A DNA stretch of 64,000 nt from Dehalococcoidia bacterium (GCA_026421215.1 JAPKBN010000001.1:89950-153949); one strand, 5' to 3'. Counted from the stretch's first letter, positions 16,818 to 25,788 are shown. The notes: generated from the sequence alone by a model not told the origin. Numbers and translations: made by a program.

Positions 16818-17312
16818 ATGGCTGAATCTCCGCAACCCTTCCAGGCACCCCCGGATCCGACTAACCCGGAGCCCGCCCCTCGCGACCCCCACATCCAGTC
16901 GCCTCTGGACATTGAAGTCTTCCGATTTCTAGGGCTCGTGGGTATCGCACTTGCGCCCGTTGCGTGGGTATTCGGAGCGTTCGGGATCGACAACCTCTGG
17001 TTCGGATTACTACTCGGACTGCTCATTATCTGGTTGTTGTACCTGGTGGCCAGGCGGGCACTTGTTCTCACTCGGGACCAGGATAGATCCGTAAAACCCG
17101 GCGAGGGCTCGGGCGTGGTTGACGCCATCGGATGGAACTGGCTGTACTTCGGCGCACGCGGCACACATCTAGGGCTGATAGTGATCGACGGCGTCGACTA
17201 CGGCCTGTCGCTAAAGGCTCTCCGCAAGCTCCGCCCCGGCGCGCACGTACGAGTCATCTACTACGCATCTTCAAAGCACATCATCCGTATCGAAGAGATC
17301 GCAGAGAAGTAG
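16818..17312 (+). CDS. Small two-helix membrane protein, unknown
   Basis: This 164-residue protein begins with a proline-rich tail of about 35 residues, followed by two membrane helices (about 38-58 and 60-80) and a soluble C-terminal domain (about 90-164) ending in GAHVRVIYYASSKHIIRIEE. The C-terminal part looks beta-rich and could be a small OB- or SH3-like domain, but I do not recognise a family. The start ATG has AGGAAGGA just upstream. It is divergent from the Nmad3-like gene and is followed by the repeat element at 17322-17370. Confidence 0.6.
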   Translation: MAESPQPFQAPPDPTNPEPAPRDPHIQSPLDIEVFRFLGLVGIALAPVAWVFGAFGIDNLWFGLLLGLLIIWLLYLVARRALVLTRDQDRSVKPGEGSGVVDAIGWNWLYFGARGTHLGLIVIDGVDYGLSLKALRKLRPGAHVRVIYYASSKHIIRIEEIAEK

Positions 17313-17321
17313 CGCGTTCCC

Positions 17322-17370
17322 TTGCAGGAAATATTATCTGTAAAGTCAGGATTCCCTGCAAATACAGATA
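17322..17370. repeat. Interlocked inverted repeats (pseudoknot-like)
   Basis: Two perfect inverted repeats are interleaved. TTGCAGG (17322-17328) pairs with CCTGCAA (17355-17361), and TATCTGTA (17335-17342) pairs with TACAGATA (17363-17370). The order A-B-A'-B' is that of a pseudoknot, or of two alternative hairpins. It lies 10 bp after the stop of the membrane-protein gene and about 145 bp before the next start, in an AT-rich stretch. Confidence 0.6.
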
Positions 17371-17513
17371 GACCATTTATTATGTTGTAAACGTAAATAG
17401 TTGGTTTATGTCGTCAACGCCCAGTAGGGACCTACCAATAACGAGTTTTCGACGGGTACCTGTTACCATTCCGGTTCGACGACACCTGATCTCAGTACCA
17501 TGCGAGGGGTCAT

Positions 17514-18287
17514 ATGCCGGTTATTACTATCGAAGGACGAGTTGGAGCGGGGGGGCCCGGTGTGGGCCGCCTGGTTGCAAAAGCCTTGGACCTGGATTTC
17601 GTCGACCGACTGTTACTGTCAGAAATTGGCCGCCGGGTCGGCGCAACGGTTGAGGCGGTACAGGATTCAGAGCGACGCCTACCATCACGCGGTGATCGCT
17701 TCATCTCCTTCATACAGCGCACGCTAGAACGCACCGGCAGCGCGGGAGCGGGTGATCCATACTTCGGTCCCGGGATGGAAGTCTTGGTTTCCCGACCGTA
17801 TCGGGATTTTGAAGCAGCACCTGCAACGCGCGCAGAAGAGCTTCACGAACAGGAGTTCATTGACACGACAGCGGAGGTGATCGGTGAGATCGCGGCGGCA
17901 GGCGATGCGGTCATCCTCAGCAGAGGCGGCGGTGCCATCTTGCGGGGCACGACCGGAGTACTCAGGGTGGGGCTCCTCGGCGAGTCAGAAGATCGGGCAC
18001 GCCGCATACACGAGCGCGAGCAGTTGCCGAGCCTCGAGGCGGCAAGAGAGTTGATCGAGCATTCGGATTCGGCACAGGCCAGGTATTTCGAGAAGGCATT
18101 TGAGTCCAGCCCGATAGATCCTTTCCTGTATCACTTCATGCTGAACACATCGGAGATCAGTCTGGAGTACGCAGCTGGCGTAATAATTTACGCCGCAAGG
18201 CAGATGGATGAGCAGGGACTCCTCGCAGCCGAGCACGAAGCGCTGGAGTCTGAAGAGCCACTGACGATTCCGGGAAGCTCAGACTAG
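17514..18287 (+). CDS. Cytidylate kinase-like family protein
   Basis: This 257-residue protein matches the cytidylate kinase-like family (PF13189 type): ITIEGRVGAGGPGVGRLVAK at the N-terminus, LDLDFVDRLLLSEIGRRVG next, VILSRGGGAILRG in the middle (near residue 140), and ARRIHERE. As is usual in this family, the P-loop lysine of true kinases is missing, so nucleotide phosphorylation should not be assumed. AGGGG sits 4 bases before the ATG at 17514. A 200-bp leader with interlocked repeats precedes it. It is convergent with the module ending at 18330. Confidence 0.75.
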   Translation: MPVITIEGRVGAGGPGVGRLVAKALDLDFVDRLLLSEIGRRVGATVEAVQDSERRLPSRGDRFISFIQRTLERTGSAGAGDPYFGPGMEVLVSRPYRDFEAAPATRAEELHEQEFIDTTAEVIGEIAAAGDAVILSRGGGAILRGTTGVLRVGLLGESEDRARRIHEREQLPSLEAARELIEHSDSAQARYFEKAFESSPIDPFLYHFMLNTSEISLEYAAGVIIYAARQMDEQGLLAAEHEALESEEPLTIPGSSD

Positions 18288-18329
18288 GGTCACCCGGTCG
18301 GATACTTGACCTGACCAGTCTCACTCTCT

Positions 18330-18533
18330 TCACGCAGGTATGGAATTCCCGCTGCTTTCGGGCGTCTCTGGGAAGAGGGCTGTTGCAGCGGAAGACATGT
18401 GCCCGTGGGACGGACCAGTGATCGTGATCTCGCCTATTTTCAACTGGCCCAAATCGATCCTTTCAAGATCGTAGTCCAACGCGTCCAGCGTAGCGGCGGC
18501 GACGCATGATTTCACGAGCCTTGGAATGGCCAA
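18330..18533 (-). other. Probable C-terminal continuation of the 18463-19128 gene in another frame
   Basis: On the minus strand this frame reads VKSCVAAATLDALDYDLERI and then GEITITGPSHGHMSSAATAL, a natural-looking protein. In the same place the upstream frame gives an odd Arg-rich tail. A +1 shift near 18500-18530, by the CGCCGCCGC repeat, would join the two into one protein of about 260 residues. This may be a real frameshift mutation, programmed frameshifting or a sequencing error. Confidence 0.5.
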
Positions 18534-19128
18534 ACCACACCATTTTGCCGCTCATAGAGTTGGTCGACTCCGAGTGCATATCCAGCTCAGCAAAGAACTT
18601 CATAAAAAACAGGCTCGCCCCACGCCCGGTCATCGGCTCCTGCTGCGCTACAGCCACCGGCGCAAAAGTCTCTTCGCCGACTAGCACCTCGGAGCTGATG
18701 TCTGGATCTGCTGAATCCCACGTGCACATGGCAAACAGCTTTGTCTCACCTGAGAGGCTGGCCTGGAGTGCACTCCAGCACTCTCCGGCAGACGGTGATT
18801 TATCCGCACGCGCTGCAAGGAATATGCAATTGAAATCGTCCGCTGACTTGATTGCGGTCGAGATGTCGTCCGCTCCGGCAACGACAACGGGCGCCCCGCC
18901 GACCACCGGAATGTCCCGCCGAACCAGGCTCGCTGCGATCCTCTGAGTAGCCTCGGCCTCCCAGCCACCCCGGTCTGCAACGGCGTCAAGCACGAGCACA
19001 CGCGGACGCCCCTGCACGGTCACTTCGCTCCAGAACAGTGATGGACCGACGCCTTTTTTTAGGGACGTAGCAAACCCGCCGGCACCCGGACCCGGGGCAC
19101 CACCCCGTCCTGTCGAAGGGCCAACCAT
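18463..19128 (-). CDS. Unknown protein, remotely CHAT-like; probably frameshifted at the 3' end
   Basis: I do not recognise this 221-residue protein with confidence. After a Gly/Pro-rich start, it has alternating strands and helices: RPRVLVLDAVADRGGW, IPVVGGAPVVVAGADDI, FNCIFLAARAD, ETKLFAMCTWDSADPDI and FAPVAVAQQEPMTGRGASLF. The last pieces vaguely recall the end of CHAT (caspase-like) domains, but no His-Cys pair is certain. Its ATG overlaps the stop of the preceding 56-residue gene in TAATG, so the two are translationally coupled. The tail REIMRRRRYAGRVGLRS looks out of frame; see 18330-18533. Confidence 0.55.
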   Translation of the reverse strand: MVGPSTGRGGAPGPGAGGFATSLKKGVGPSLFWSEVTVQGRPRVLVLDAVADRGGWEAEATQRIAASLVRRDIPVVGGAPVVVAGADDISTAIKSADDFNCIFLAARADKSPSAGECWSALQASLSGETKLFAMCTWDSADPDISSEVLVGEETFAPVAVAQQEPMTGRGASLFFMKFFAELDMHSESTNSMSGKMVWFGHSKAREIMRRRRYAGRVGLRS

Positions 19129-19298
19129 TAGGCCAGCGCCTTCTTCAGTGCGTCCACATCGTTGTCGTCCAGGAAGTACTCGAGAATCGTGTTCTGCCCG
19201 AGTTTTGAGAGCGAAATAATGAGCCGCAGCTTACCCTCATCTGTCCGTTCGATTTCCATCGTCTTCGGCGAATGTTCTGACAAAAAAATAGTCTCCAT
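19128..19298 (-). CDS. Small protein (56 aa), first gene of a coupled pair
   Basis: ATG at 19298-19296 has a strong ribosome site, GGGAGG, 9 bases upstream. The protein starts METIFLSEHSPKTMEIERTD and ends TILEYFLDDNDVDALKKALA. It is soluble and reads as two strands followed by an amphipathic helix. I know no family for it. Its stop overlaps the next start (TAATG at 19130-19126), which is good evidence that it is translated. A partner or regulator role for the downstream protein is inferred from coupling alone. Confidence 0.65.
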   Translation of the reverse strand: METIFLSEHSPKTMEIERTDEGKLRLIISLSKLGQNTILEYFLDDNDVDALKKALA

Positions 19299-19426
19299 GT
19301 GCTGAATTCCTCCCTCGAAACCACAAATATTCCAATTATGGTCCGTGCTTACTCCCCCGTTGGGAGAAGTCGAATTATTTCAAGGTGTAAGGGCGAAGAA
19401 TCTCACACCTGACATTTGCCTTGCGC

Positions 19427-20191
19427 CTAAGCCTCGTCGCGCTCAGCCGCCCACCTTCGGTATCGTTCCTTGGTCTCTTCTGATATTGGGTAGTAGCGGC
19501 CGGGCGGTGCTTTTTCTGCGTCGATCAGACCGATCACGAACTCTTCCGCCTTGTCCTGTTCTTCGATCCAGTCAATCACACCCTCAGCGAGCTGGCACGG
19601 CACAACCACCACACCGTCGTCGTCTCCAACGATCACGTCACCTGGAAATACGAGCGCACCTCCACAATTGATCGCCCCATTTGCCTCGTACGCCTCGATC
19701 CACGGTAGATTCCCGGCGGGAGAACGGTGTCCTGCAAAGACCTGGAGACCGTAATCCTCAACGATCATGTCCAGATCCCGGATGCCGCCGTCGGTCACGA
19801 TCCCGACCGCGCCGTTGTGCCAGAGCTGGCGGGCCTTCATGTTGCCGACGATGTTAGCCTCGGGCTCGGCAGCGTGGGCCTCAACCACAAGAATGTCGCC
19901 CGGGCCGCACGTGCCCATCGCGACGTACTCCGGCGAATTCTCTCCCTGACGAGTGATCTCAAGCAGGTCAGGCCTCGGCGGGACAAATCTGAGCGTCCGC
20001 GCACGTCCAACCATCGTCTTGCCGTGCGTCATCGGCAACACATTTTTCATCAGGCAGCGCTGCCAGTTGGCCGATGCGAACCACTCGCTCCCCTCGACCG
20101 GATGCCGCCACACGGCGCTGTAGACCGTAGCCGAGGTAACGCGCCGAAATCGCTCGAGAATTTCGTCGGTGACATAAACGCTAGGTTCCAT
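19427..20191 (-). CDS. RraA-family aldolase/decarboxylase-like protein
   Basis: This 254-residue protein belongs to the RraA/HMG-aldolase fold: TSATVYSAVW near residue 20, GRARTLRFVPP, CGPGDILVVEAHAAEPE, NGAVGIVTDGGIRDLD near 126-141 and FPGDVIVGDDDGVVVVP near 182. GDDDGVVVVP and GGIRD hold the metal-binding and phosphate-binding residues of the 4-hydroxy-4-methyl-2-oxoglutarate aldolase group. It probably cleaves a 2-oxo acid rather than binding RNase E; the exact substrate is unknown. AAGGA precedes the ATG by 9 bases. Confidence 0.85.
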   Translation of the reverse strand: MEPSVYVTDEILERFRRVTSATVYSAVWRHPVEGSEWFASANWQRCLMKNVLPMTHGKTMVGRARTLRFVPPRPDLLEITRQGENSPEYVAMGTCGPGDILVVEAHAAEPEANIVGNMKARQLWHNGAVGIVTDGGIRDLDMIVEDYGLQVFAGHRSPAGNLPWIEAYEANGAINCGGALVFPGDVIVGDDDGVVVVPCQLAEGVIDWIEEQDKAEEFVIGLIDAEKAPPGRYYPISEETKERYRRWAAERDEA

Positions 20192-20492
20192 CTATCGCCG
20201 TCCTTCCGAGAATATTGGGGCCTGCAAATTGCAGAAGGGGGCCATTGTCTCAGGAGGAAAGCATGAGGTGGCACAACTTATATGGAACTGATGTCGGCGT
20301 CGTAAGTGCGGATGGATATCCGACCATGCCCTGGTGCTGGGAGATGCTTCAGAAGCAAGCACGACACCGGGACTGTCATTCCGAGCCGGACCGAATCCCC
20401 TAGGTCTTCGACCAATAACAGTTGCAGACGTATTGCCATACGCCCCTATAGTTTTCCTGTTAATTACGCCGCATACGCCGTTCCCGCGGCTC
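20192..20492. other. Intergenic stretch, no gene seen
   Basis: About 300 bp lie upstream of the RraA gene and downstream of RNase D. A short inverted repeat, CTGCAA-A-TTGCAG, sits at 20221-20233 just upstream of the RraA start region. No reading frame here looks real. Confidence 0.4.
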
Positions 20493-21650
20493 TCAGCCCA
20501 GTTCATCGGGCCTCAGCACGCGCACCTGCCCTCGTTCGCCAGTCAAACCCAACCGCCCTGCCTTCAGCTCCAGAGCGTCGTTACCAAATAGCTCACGTCT
20601 CCAGCCCTGGAGTGGGCGCAGATTCTCGTCGTTCGAGGTCGCGATTCGGTCCAGCTCATCACGTGTTGCAACCAGTTTCTGTGCGACGTCGTGATCCTCA
20701 CATCTCAACCTCAAAAGGGTCTGAAGAAGGGCCACCAGCGCCTCATGACCTTTGATCGGAGGCCGGCGTGGCGGGATCTCTGGCCACTCATTCTGGGGCA
20801 TATTCAGCGCCTGCTGAACCGCTTTCAACAACGACTCTCCATCACGACCCTTCGCAGCGTTGCCACGCAGACCACGCACTCGACTCAGATCCGTCACGTT
20901 TTGCGGCGCGTGTGTTGAAATCTCGACCAGCGCATCGTCCCGAATCACCCAATTTCGCGGGAGGTTCCGACGCTGGGCCGTCTCTTCTCGCCAAGCAACA
21001 ACCTCTCGCAACACGGCGAGGGCTTTTCGGCTGGGGCGACGTATCCGGACTCGGCGGTACGCCTCACGAGGGTTCGGCTTGTATGACGAGACGTCGGTAA
21101 GGGCCGACATCTCTTCGGATACCCACGACATCCGGCCGCTCTCTTCAAGCCGACCGTCGAGCTCTTCGTAGATAGTGCATAGATGTGTGACATCGCCCAA
21201 TGCGTATTCAATCTGGCGATCGGACAACGGCCGCAACGACCAGTCGGTCAGTTGAGACGACTTGTCCAATGTGACACCTACGATCTGAGACGCGAGGGTC
21301 GCATATCCAACCTGCTCGCCATACCCGGCGACCATTGCAGCGACCTGTGTATCGAAGATCGGCTCCGGCACGCGGCCCGAGACGCTGAAGAACACTTCCA
21401 TGTCCTGAGACGCAGAATGAAAAACCTTCATTACGTCCTGATCGTCCATCAAGTCAAACAACGGATCGAGGTCGATGTCACGCGCCAGCGGGTCGATCGC
21501 CGCGGCGTGGTCACCGTACGCGACCTGTATGAGGCATAGTTTCGGCCAATAGGTCTTCTCTCGAAGAAATTCGGTGTCTACGGCAACGTAGGGAGCGCCC
21601 TCAAGCCGCTTGCAGAATTCGGCGAGGTCGTAGGATTCGGTAATTAGCAC
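20493..21650 (-). CDS. rnd: Ribonuclease D (DEDDy 3'-5' exonuclease with HRDC domain)
   Basis: This 385-residue protein trims the 3' ends of tRNA precursors and other RNAs. The DEDDy residues are visible: D25 and E27 in VAVDTEFLRE, D83 in HSASQDMEVF, and Y149 and D153 in YALGDVTHL. An HRDC-type helical domain spans about 205-285 (KALAVLREVVAWREETAQRR, then NLPRNWVIRDD). Length and order match RNase D. The start is GTG at 21650 with only a weak ribosome site. It is divergent from the cyclase gene. Confidence 0.93.
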   Translation of the reverse strand: MLITESYDLAEFCKRLEGAPYVAVDTEFLREKTYWPKLCLIQVAYGDHAAAIDPLARDIDLDPLFDLMDDQDVMKVFHSASQDMEVFFSVSGRVPEPIFDTQVAAMVAGYGEQVGYATLASQIVGVTLDKSSQLTDWSLRPLSDRQIEYALGDVTHLCTIYEELDGRLEESGRMSWVSEEMSALTDVSSYKPNPREAYRRVRIRRPSRKALAVLREVVAWREETAQRRNLPRNWVIRDDALVEISTHAPQNVTDLSRVRGLRGNAAKGRDGESLLKAVQQALNMPQNEWPEIPPRRPPIKGHEALVALLQTLLRLRCEDHDVAQKLVATRDELDRIATSNDENLRPLQGWRRELFGNDALELKAGRLGLTGERGQVRVLRPDELG

Positions 21651-21953
21651 GCCGAGAGTATGCCGGGAACCGCCTCAACGGCACAAGCCGAGGTCGGCGA
21701 GAGCGCCTACCTCAACCGAAACTGGCCCGAAAGAATGCATTCCCGTTCTCTCGGAGCCGGTTTCACTGACCGGTCTCCCCAGTCCTCTGGGCCCATGCGT
21801 CGGGCACCTTCGCCCGATCAGACCTCAGCTTGCCGGTCTTCTCAAAGCCAACACTAACCACATCCCCAATTAAAGGGTGTGCGCGTGTAGGATGCGCCAC
21901 GCCCAGATATCGAAACAGAGCCTCCGACAGCCAAATTTCCGGGAGATCACCGC
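21651..21953. other. Divergent intergenic region, no secure gene
   Basis: About 300 bp separate rnd from the cyclase gene. A minus-strand frame (21763-21969) could encode 68 residues, but it has no ribosome site and runs into the ribosome site of the opposite gene, so I do not annotate it. Confidence 0.4.
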
Positions 21954-22871
21954 ATGTCCGATCACACAATTCCGACGCGCGCAGACGTCGATTCTTACCT
22001 CAAGGATCGACGTAACTGGGGTCGTTGGGGCGACAAGGGCGCTGCCGGGGCTATGAATTTGATCGATGATGCCAAGCGGCTTGAAGCCGTTTCGCTCGTC
22101 AAAAAAGGTCGCACAGTTTCACTGAGCCGGCCGTTCCCTGTCACGCCGTCCGCCGAGAACCCGAAGCCCGCGGTCCAATTCCTGATGAAAGGCGACCGGC
22201 CACATGGGGGTGGCGCTGCGACCGACTATTACGGCGTCGCATATCATGGCACGTCAACTACGCATATCGACGCACTGTGCCATGTGTGGGATGAGAACGG
22301 TGGTTGGGACGGCAAAGACCCGGAAAAAAACATCCTGTTCAGTGGAGTGCAGTACGGTACGGTCGACGAGTGGTCAGACGGCATCCTCACGCGCGGTGTT
22401 TTACTCGACGTGGTGAAGCACCGGGGCGGCGCCCACGTGACACTGGACACGCCGGTACACGGCTGGGAGCTTGAGGAGATCGCCGCGGCACAGGACATCG
22501 AGATCCGGCCTGGTGATGCTTTGTGCGTCTACAGCGGTCGAGAAAAATTCTCGGCCACAAACGGCGGCGTGTGGACACGAGGGGCGGAACGACCCGGACT
22601 CCACGCCTCATGCTTACCTTTTGTAAGAGACAACGACGTGTCGTTGCTCGTGTGGGACATGATGGATGCCGCCCCGAACGAGTACAACATCCCCTGGACG
22701 ATGCACGGAGCGATCTTCGCTTACGGAGTGTCTCTGGTCGACAACTCTCTGTTGGAGCCGCTGGCGGACGTGTGTGCAGAGGAAAATCAGTACGAGTTCA
22801 TGATCACCATCAACCCGCTAAACGTCATCGGCGGGACCGGTTCGCCCGCAAACCCGATAGCGGTGTTTTAA
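21954..22871 (+). CDS. Cyclase family protein (kynurenine formamidase-like metal hydrolase)
   Basis: This 305-residue protein carries the metal-binding signature of the cyclase family, YHGTSTTHIDALCHVW (near residue 100), corresponding to HxGTHxDxxxH with an insertion-like change GTSTTH. RGVLLDVVKHR and GDALCVYSGREKF are other family landmarks. Members hydrolyse amide or lactone bonds (N-formylkynurenine, isatin) or act in polyketide cyclisation. The substrate here is unknown. GGGAG lies 9 bases before the ATG. Neighbours give no pathway, although an M20 peptidase follows convergently. Confidence 0.87.
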   Translation: MSDHTIPTRADVDSYLKDRRNWGRWGDKGAAGAMNLIDDAKRLEAVSLVKKGRTVSLSRPFPVTPSAENPKPAVQFLMKGDRPHGGGAATDYYGVAYHGTSTTHIDALCHVWDENGGWDGKDPEKNILFSGVQYGTVDEWSDGILTRGVLLDVVKHRGGAHVTLDTPVHGWELEEIAAAQDIEIRPGDALCVYSGREKFSATNGGVWTRGAERPGLHASCLPFVRDNDVSLLVWDMMDAAPNEYNIPWTMHGAIFAYGVSLVDNSLLEPLADVCAEENQYEFMITINPLNVIGGTGSPANPIAVF

Positions 22872-22987
22872 CGAGGCGGAGGTGTAGCGGCGGATACCGA
22901 TACACCGACGCCGATGTTGGAAACTCACCCTATAGGCGAATGAGTGCCCCCCTGCACGCGTGAAAGGACGGCTTAACACCGCGCCGG

Positions 22988-24322
22988 TCACTCCTCCAGA
23001 CCGCGCTCTCCGAACCGTTGCATGATTAGTGCGGCATGCTTCGCCCCGTACAGGAAATCCTCTTCCGTGATGTTCTCGTTGGGAGCGTGGATCTTGTGCG
23101 ACGGGTGGTCCACCCCCGACGTTGCGATCGGCATCCCAAGGATGTCGGCGAATTCGTACATGGGACCTGTTCCGGCCATCGTCGGGGCGATCACGGGCTT
23201 GCGGCCGTAAATCTCCTCCGCCGTCTCTGCCACGAGCCGAACCCAAGGCGAATCAATCGGCGTGCGCGCCGGGTTAACCCCAGCCAGATACTCCAGCTCG
23301 ATATCATCGAACCCCTGACGATCAAGATGGGCGCGTAACTTCTTGAAAATGTCCTCAGGGCGCATGTCTGGCACCAGCCTGAAGTCCATCTTGGCTTTCG
23401 CCTCTGCCGGCAGCACTGTCTTCATCCCTGCGCCGTTGTAGCCACTTTCGAATCCGTTGATGTTGGCACTCGGTTCGAACAGCAATTTTCGACGCAGATC
23501 TTCGCCCCCGACTCCGCCGATAAACGACTCCACTCCAAAGGTTTCTTGCCATTCGAGCGACTCGTCTGGCAAAGACGCTACAGCAGCATTCTCGGCGTCC
23601 GTCGCCGGCCGAATATCGTCATAAAAGCCTGAGATCAGGCAGCGGTCGTCTGAAGGGTCTTTTATCACGTTCAAGGCCTGGAGCAGTCGCCAGGACGCGC
23701 TCGGCAAAATTGGAGCGTACGAAGAATGGGCGTCGCCGTGAAGAAGCTTCACCGACATCCCTATAGTCAGGACACCCTTCAGCCCGAGGTAGATGAAAGG
23801 ATCGCCCGAGAGGTTCCGTCCACCGCCCTCCCAGATACAAGCGTCCGCCTTGAACTCCTGCCCCCGGGTCTCGATCAGGCCGCGCAGATTACGGCTGCCG
23901 ATCTCCTCTTCGCCCTCCACGAAGAATTTCAGGTTGCACGGCAGGCTGCCACGCACCTCATTGAACGCCCGAATTGCTGCAAGCCGGGCAACGATGTTGC
24001 CCTTGTCGTCAGAAGTACCGCGGCCGTAGATCCGGCCGTCCCGGCGTGATGGTTCAAACGGTTCCGAGTCCCACAGCTCTAACGGCTCCGCTGGTTGGAC
24101 GTCATAGTGTGTGTAGAACAACAACGTGTGCTCACTCGCGCCCGGTTTTGACCCGAACACAGAAGGATGCCCATTGTTAGGAACGGGCACGATCTCAGCA
24201 TTCAGCCCGACCGAATCAAGAGCGTCCTTGACCAACCAGGGAGCCTTATCGAAACCCATGTCCTGCGCCGAGACGCTGGGCTGCTGGACAAGCCGGGCCA
24301 GCAGTTCCATCGACTCGTCCAA
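22988..24322 (-). CDS. M20-family dipeptidase/carboxypeptidase
   Basis: This zinc peptidase of 444 residues shows the M20 metal ligands in YTHYDVQPAEP (His), YGRGTSDDKG (Asp), EGEEEIGS (catalytic Glu and Glu ligand) and SGVDHPSHKIHAPNE (His). The dimerisation domain sits in the middle. TTG at 24322 is the first usable start in this frame, but the codons upstream (SSDIQDIYDHIEGH) look like the normal N-terminus of this family. They would be reached from ATG 24371 if the C5 run at 24365-24369 were one base shorter. A recent frameshift or sequence error is therefore likely at the 5' end. Confidence 0.85.
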   Translation of the reverse strand: MDESMELLARLVQQPSVSAQDMGFDKAPWLVKDALDSVGLNAEIVPVPNNGHPSVFGSKPGASEHTLLFYTHYDVQPAEPLELWDSEPFEPSRRDGRIYGRGTSDDKGNIVARLAAIRAFNEVRGSLPCNLKFFVEGEEEIGSRNLRGLIETRGQEFKADACIWEGGGRNLSGDPFIYLGLKGVLTIGMSVKLLHGDAHSSYAPILPSASWRLLQALNVIKDPSDDRCLISGFYDDIRPATDAENAAVASLPDESLEWQETFGVESFIGGVGGEDLRRKLLFEPSANINGFESGYNGAGMKTVLPAEAKAKMDFRLVPDMRPEDIFKKLRAHLDRQGFDDIELEYLAGVNPARTPIDSPWVRLVAETAEEIYGRKPVIAPTMAGTGPMYEFADILGMPIATSGVDHPSHKIHAPNENITEEDFLYGAKHAALIMQRFGERGLEE

Positions 24323-24455
24323 ATGCCCCTCGATGTGGTCATAGATGTCTTGAATGTCTGACGACCCCCATGAAAGCCACGATCCCCCAATTGGTTGGAT
24401 CGTGATCCGTGATACTGCTGACGTCGGAACTCCAGTAACCGACCTCGTCTGCAGC

Positions 24456-25394
24456 CTAGAAAAGGATCACGCAACGGCCTCGGGTTCCTCCGGCTTCGAG
24501 TCGTATGTGAGCCTGTGACACATCCTCAGCTCGGTAAGTCGCTATGACGCGGAGTGTGATGGCGCCTGCCTCCGCTTGTTGCCGAAGTCCATCCAAGAGA
24601 TCTGACCGATGGTCGTAATCGCGCACCATCGTTCTATGGAAAATAATTCCCCGTTCTCCCGTACCGCCCCATCCCCTCACAGATGCGAATCCACCTCCAT
24701 CACGCACGGCCCCCACTGCGAGCTCACCCTGGACAGCGCCGTCAGCCAGTCCATCCACTCCGCCTGGAGCCACCTTGCGGATCTGCTCCGCTATGTCGTC
24801 CCCTCTGGAGACAACCACATCCGCTCCAAGGTCCTTGACCAGTTGTACATCGGCGCTTGACGCGTCAGCGATGACCCGAAGCCCGTCCGCTTTCGCTAGT
24901 TGTACGACGTAACCACCGTAGCAACCTGCGGCACCTGTGACCGCCAACGTCTTACCGGGCTGCAATGAGAGCTGATCAAGAGACTGACGGGCCGTAAGTC
25001 CGTTCATCGGGAGGGTCGAAGCTTCAGCATGGGATACACCTTCAGGCGCTCGGACTACCGAATCAGCCGCCAGCACGATGCTCTCTCGGTAAGCGCCATG
25101 GCTCCCGCCCGGTATGACCATGGCCATCACCAGATCACCGACAGCAAGGCTGGTCACGGTACCGTGACCCACCTCGTCGATGACTCCGGCGGCATCCATT
25201 CCAGGAATGTAGGGCGGTTCAATCTGCGCCATGGATACAGCTCTGGACCCATTCCTAAGGCCGGTATCCGTCGGATTTACCGTAGCAGCATGCACCCTGA
25301 CTCGCACCTCACCTGCTCCAGCATGGACTTCGGGAAGATCGACTATTTGAAGTTGTTCGGGTCCTCCGAACTCAAGCACTCCCACACCTCGCAT
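24456..25394 (-). CDS. Zinc-independent MDR oxidoreductase (quinone-reductase-like)
   Basis: This protein of about 312 residues is a medium-chain dehydrogenase/reductase of the quinone oxidoreductase class. VLEFGGPEQLQIVDLPE opens it, VRVHAATVNPTDTGLR and PYIPGMDAAGVIDEVG form the catalytic domain, and VTGAAGCYGGYVVQLAKADG is the NADPH-binding motif. The structural-zinc cysteines of alcohol dehydrogenases are absent. The frame opens at 25424, but ATG at 25394 with GGAG 9 bases upstream is the better start. Its substrate is unknown. It precedes the M20 gene on the same strand by about 130 bp. Confidence 0.85.
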   Translation of the reverse strand: MRGVGVLEFGGPEQLQIVDLPEVHAGAGEVRVRVHAATVNPTDTGLRNGSRAVSMAQIEPPYIPGMDAAGVIDEVGHGTVTSLAVGDLVMAMVIPGGSHGAYRESIVLAADSVVRAPEGVSHAEASTLPMNGLTARQSLDQLSLQPGKTLAVTGAAGCYGGYVVQLAKADGLRVIADASSADVQLVKDLGADVVVSRGDDIAEQIRKVAPGGVDGLADGAVQGELAVGAVRDGGGFASVRGWGGTGERGIIFHRTMVRDYDHRSDLLDGLRQQAEAGAITLRVIATYRAEDVSQAHIRLEAGGTRGRCVILF

Positions 25395-25788
25395 CGCAAG
25401 GCTCTCCTCTCTAGGCCAATCCACACCAGCGGCGCGGTGAGGATTCAGGCTAACTGATTAACTGAGCGCAATTCTGACCAATGGACGAGTTTCGGCAAAT
25501 TCTTTGTCTCGAATCTTGCCAGAAACGGCCTAGGATCAAAGACCTAACATCGGTGACACTCCATTTGTACCATCCAAGTCGATGTAGATGGTGAGTATCT
25601 AGTCGCCGCCGAATTATCATGGCGGATTTACATCGCTTCCCTGACACTGCGGAATGCCCCTAGCATCGACGCTTCTAAGACCGTTTCGATTCAGGTGAAG
25701 ACCAATCAGAACAACCGCCGAGACTGGCATACAAACTTGATCGGGACTTGCAGGCAGCGCTCCTGTTGCGCAAAGGATCCCTCACATC
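25395..25788. other. Divergent intergenic region, no gene seen
   Basis: Nearly 400 bp separate the MDR oxidoreductase from ogt. Short frames on either strand lack ribosome sites and protein-like composition. Promoters for both genes should lie here, but I see no convincing -35/-10 pair. Confidence 0.4.

Noticed and set aside
21763..21969. Minus-strand frame of 68 residues with protein-like stretches (WLSEALFRYLGVAHP, SVGFEKTGKLRSDRA)
   Set aside because: There is no ribosome site, and it overlaps the ribosome site and start of the opposite cyclase gene. I could not place it in a family, so it is noted only.
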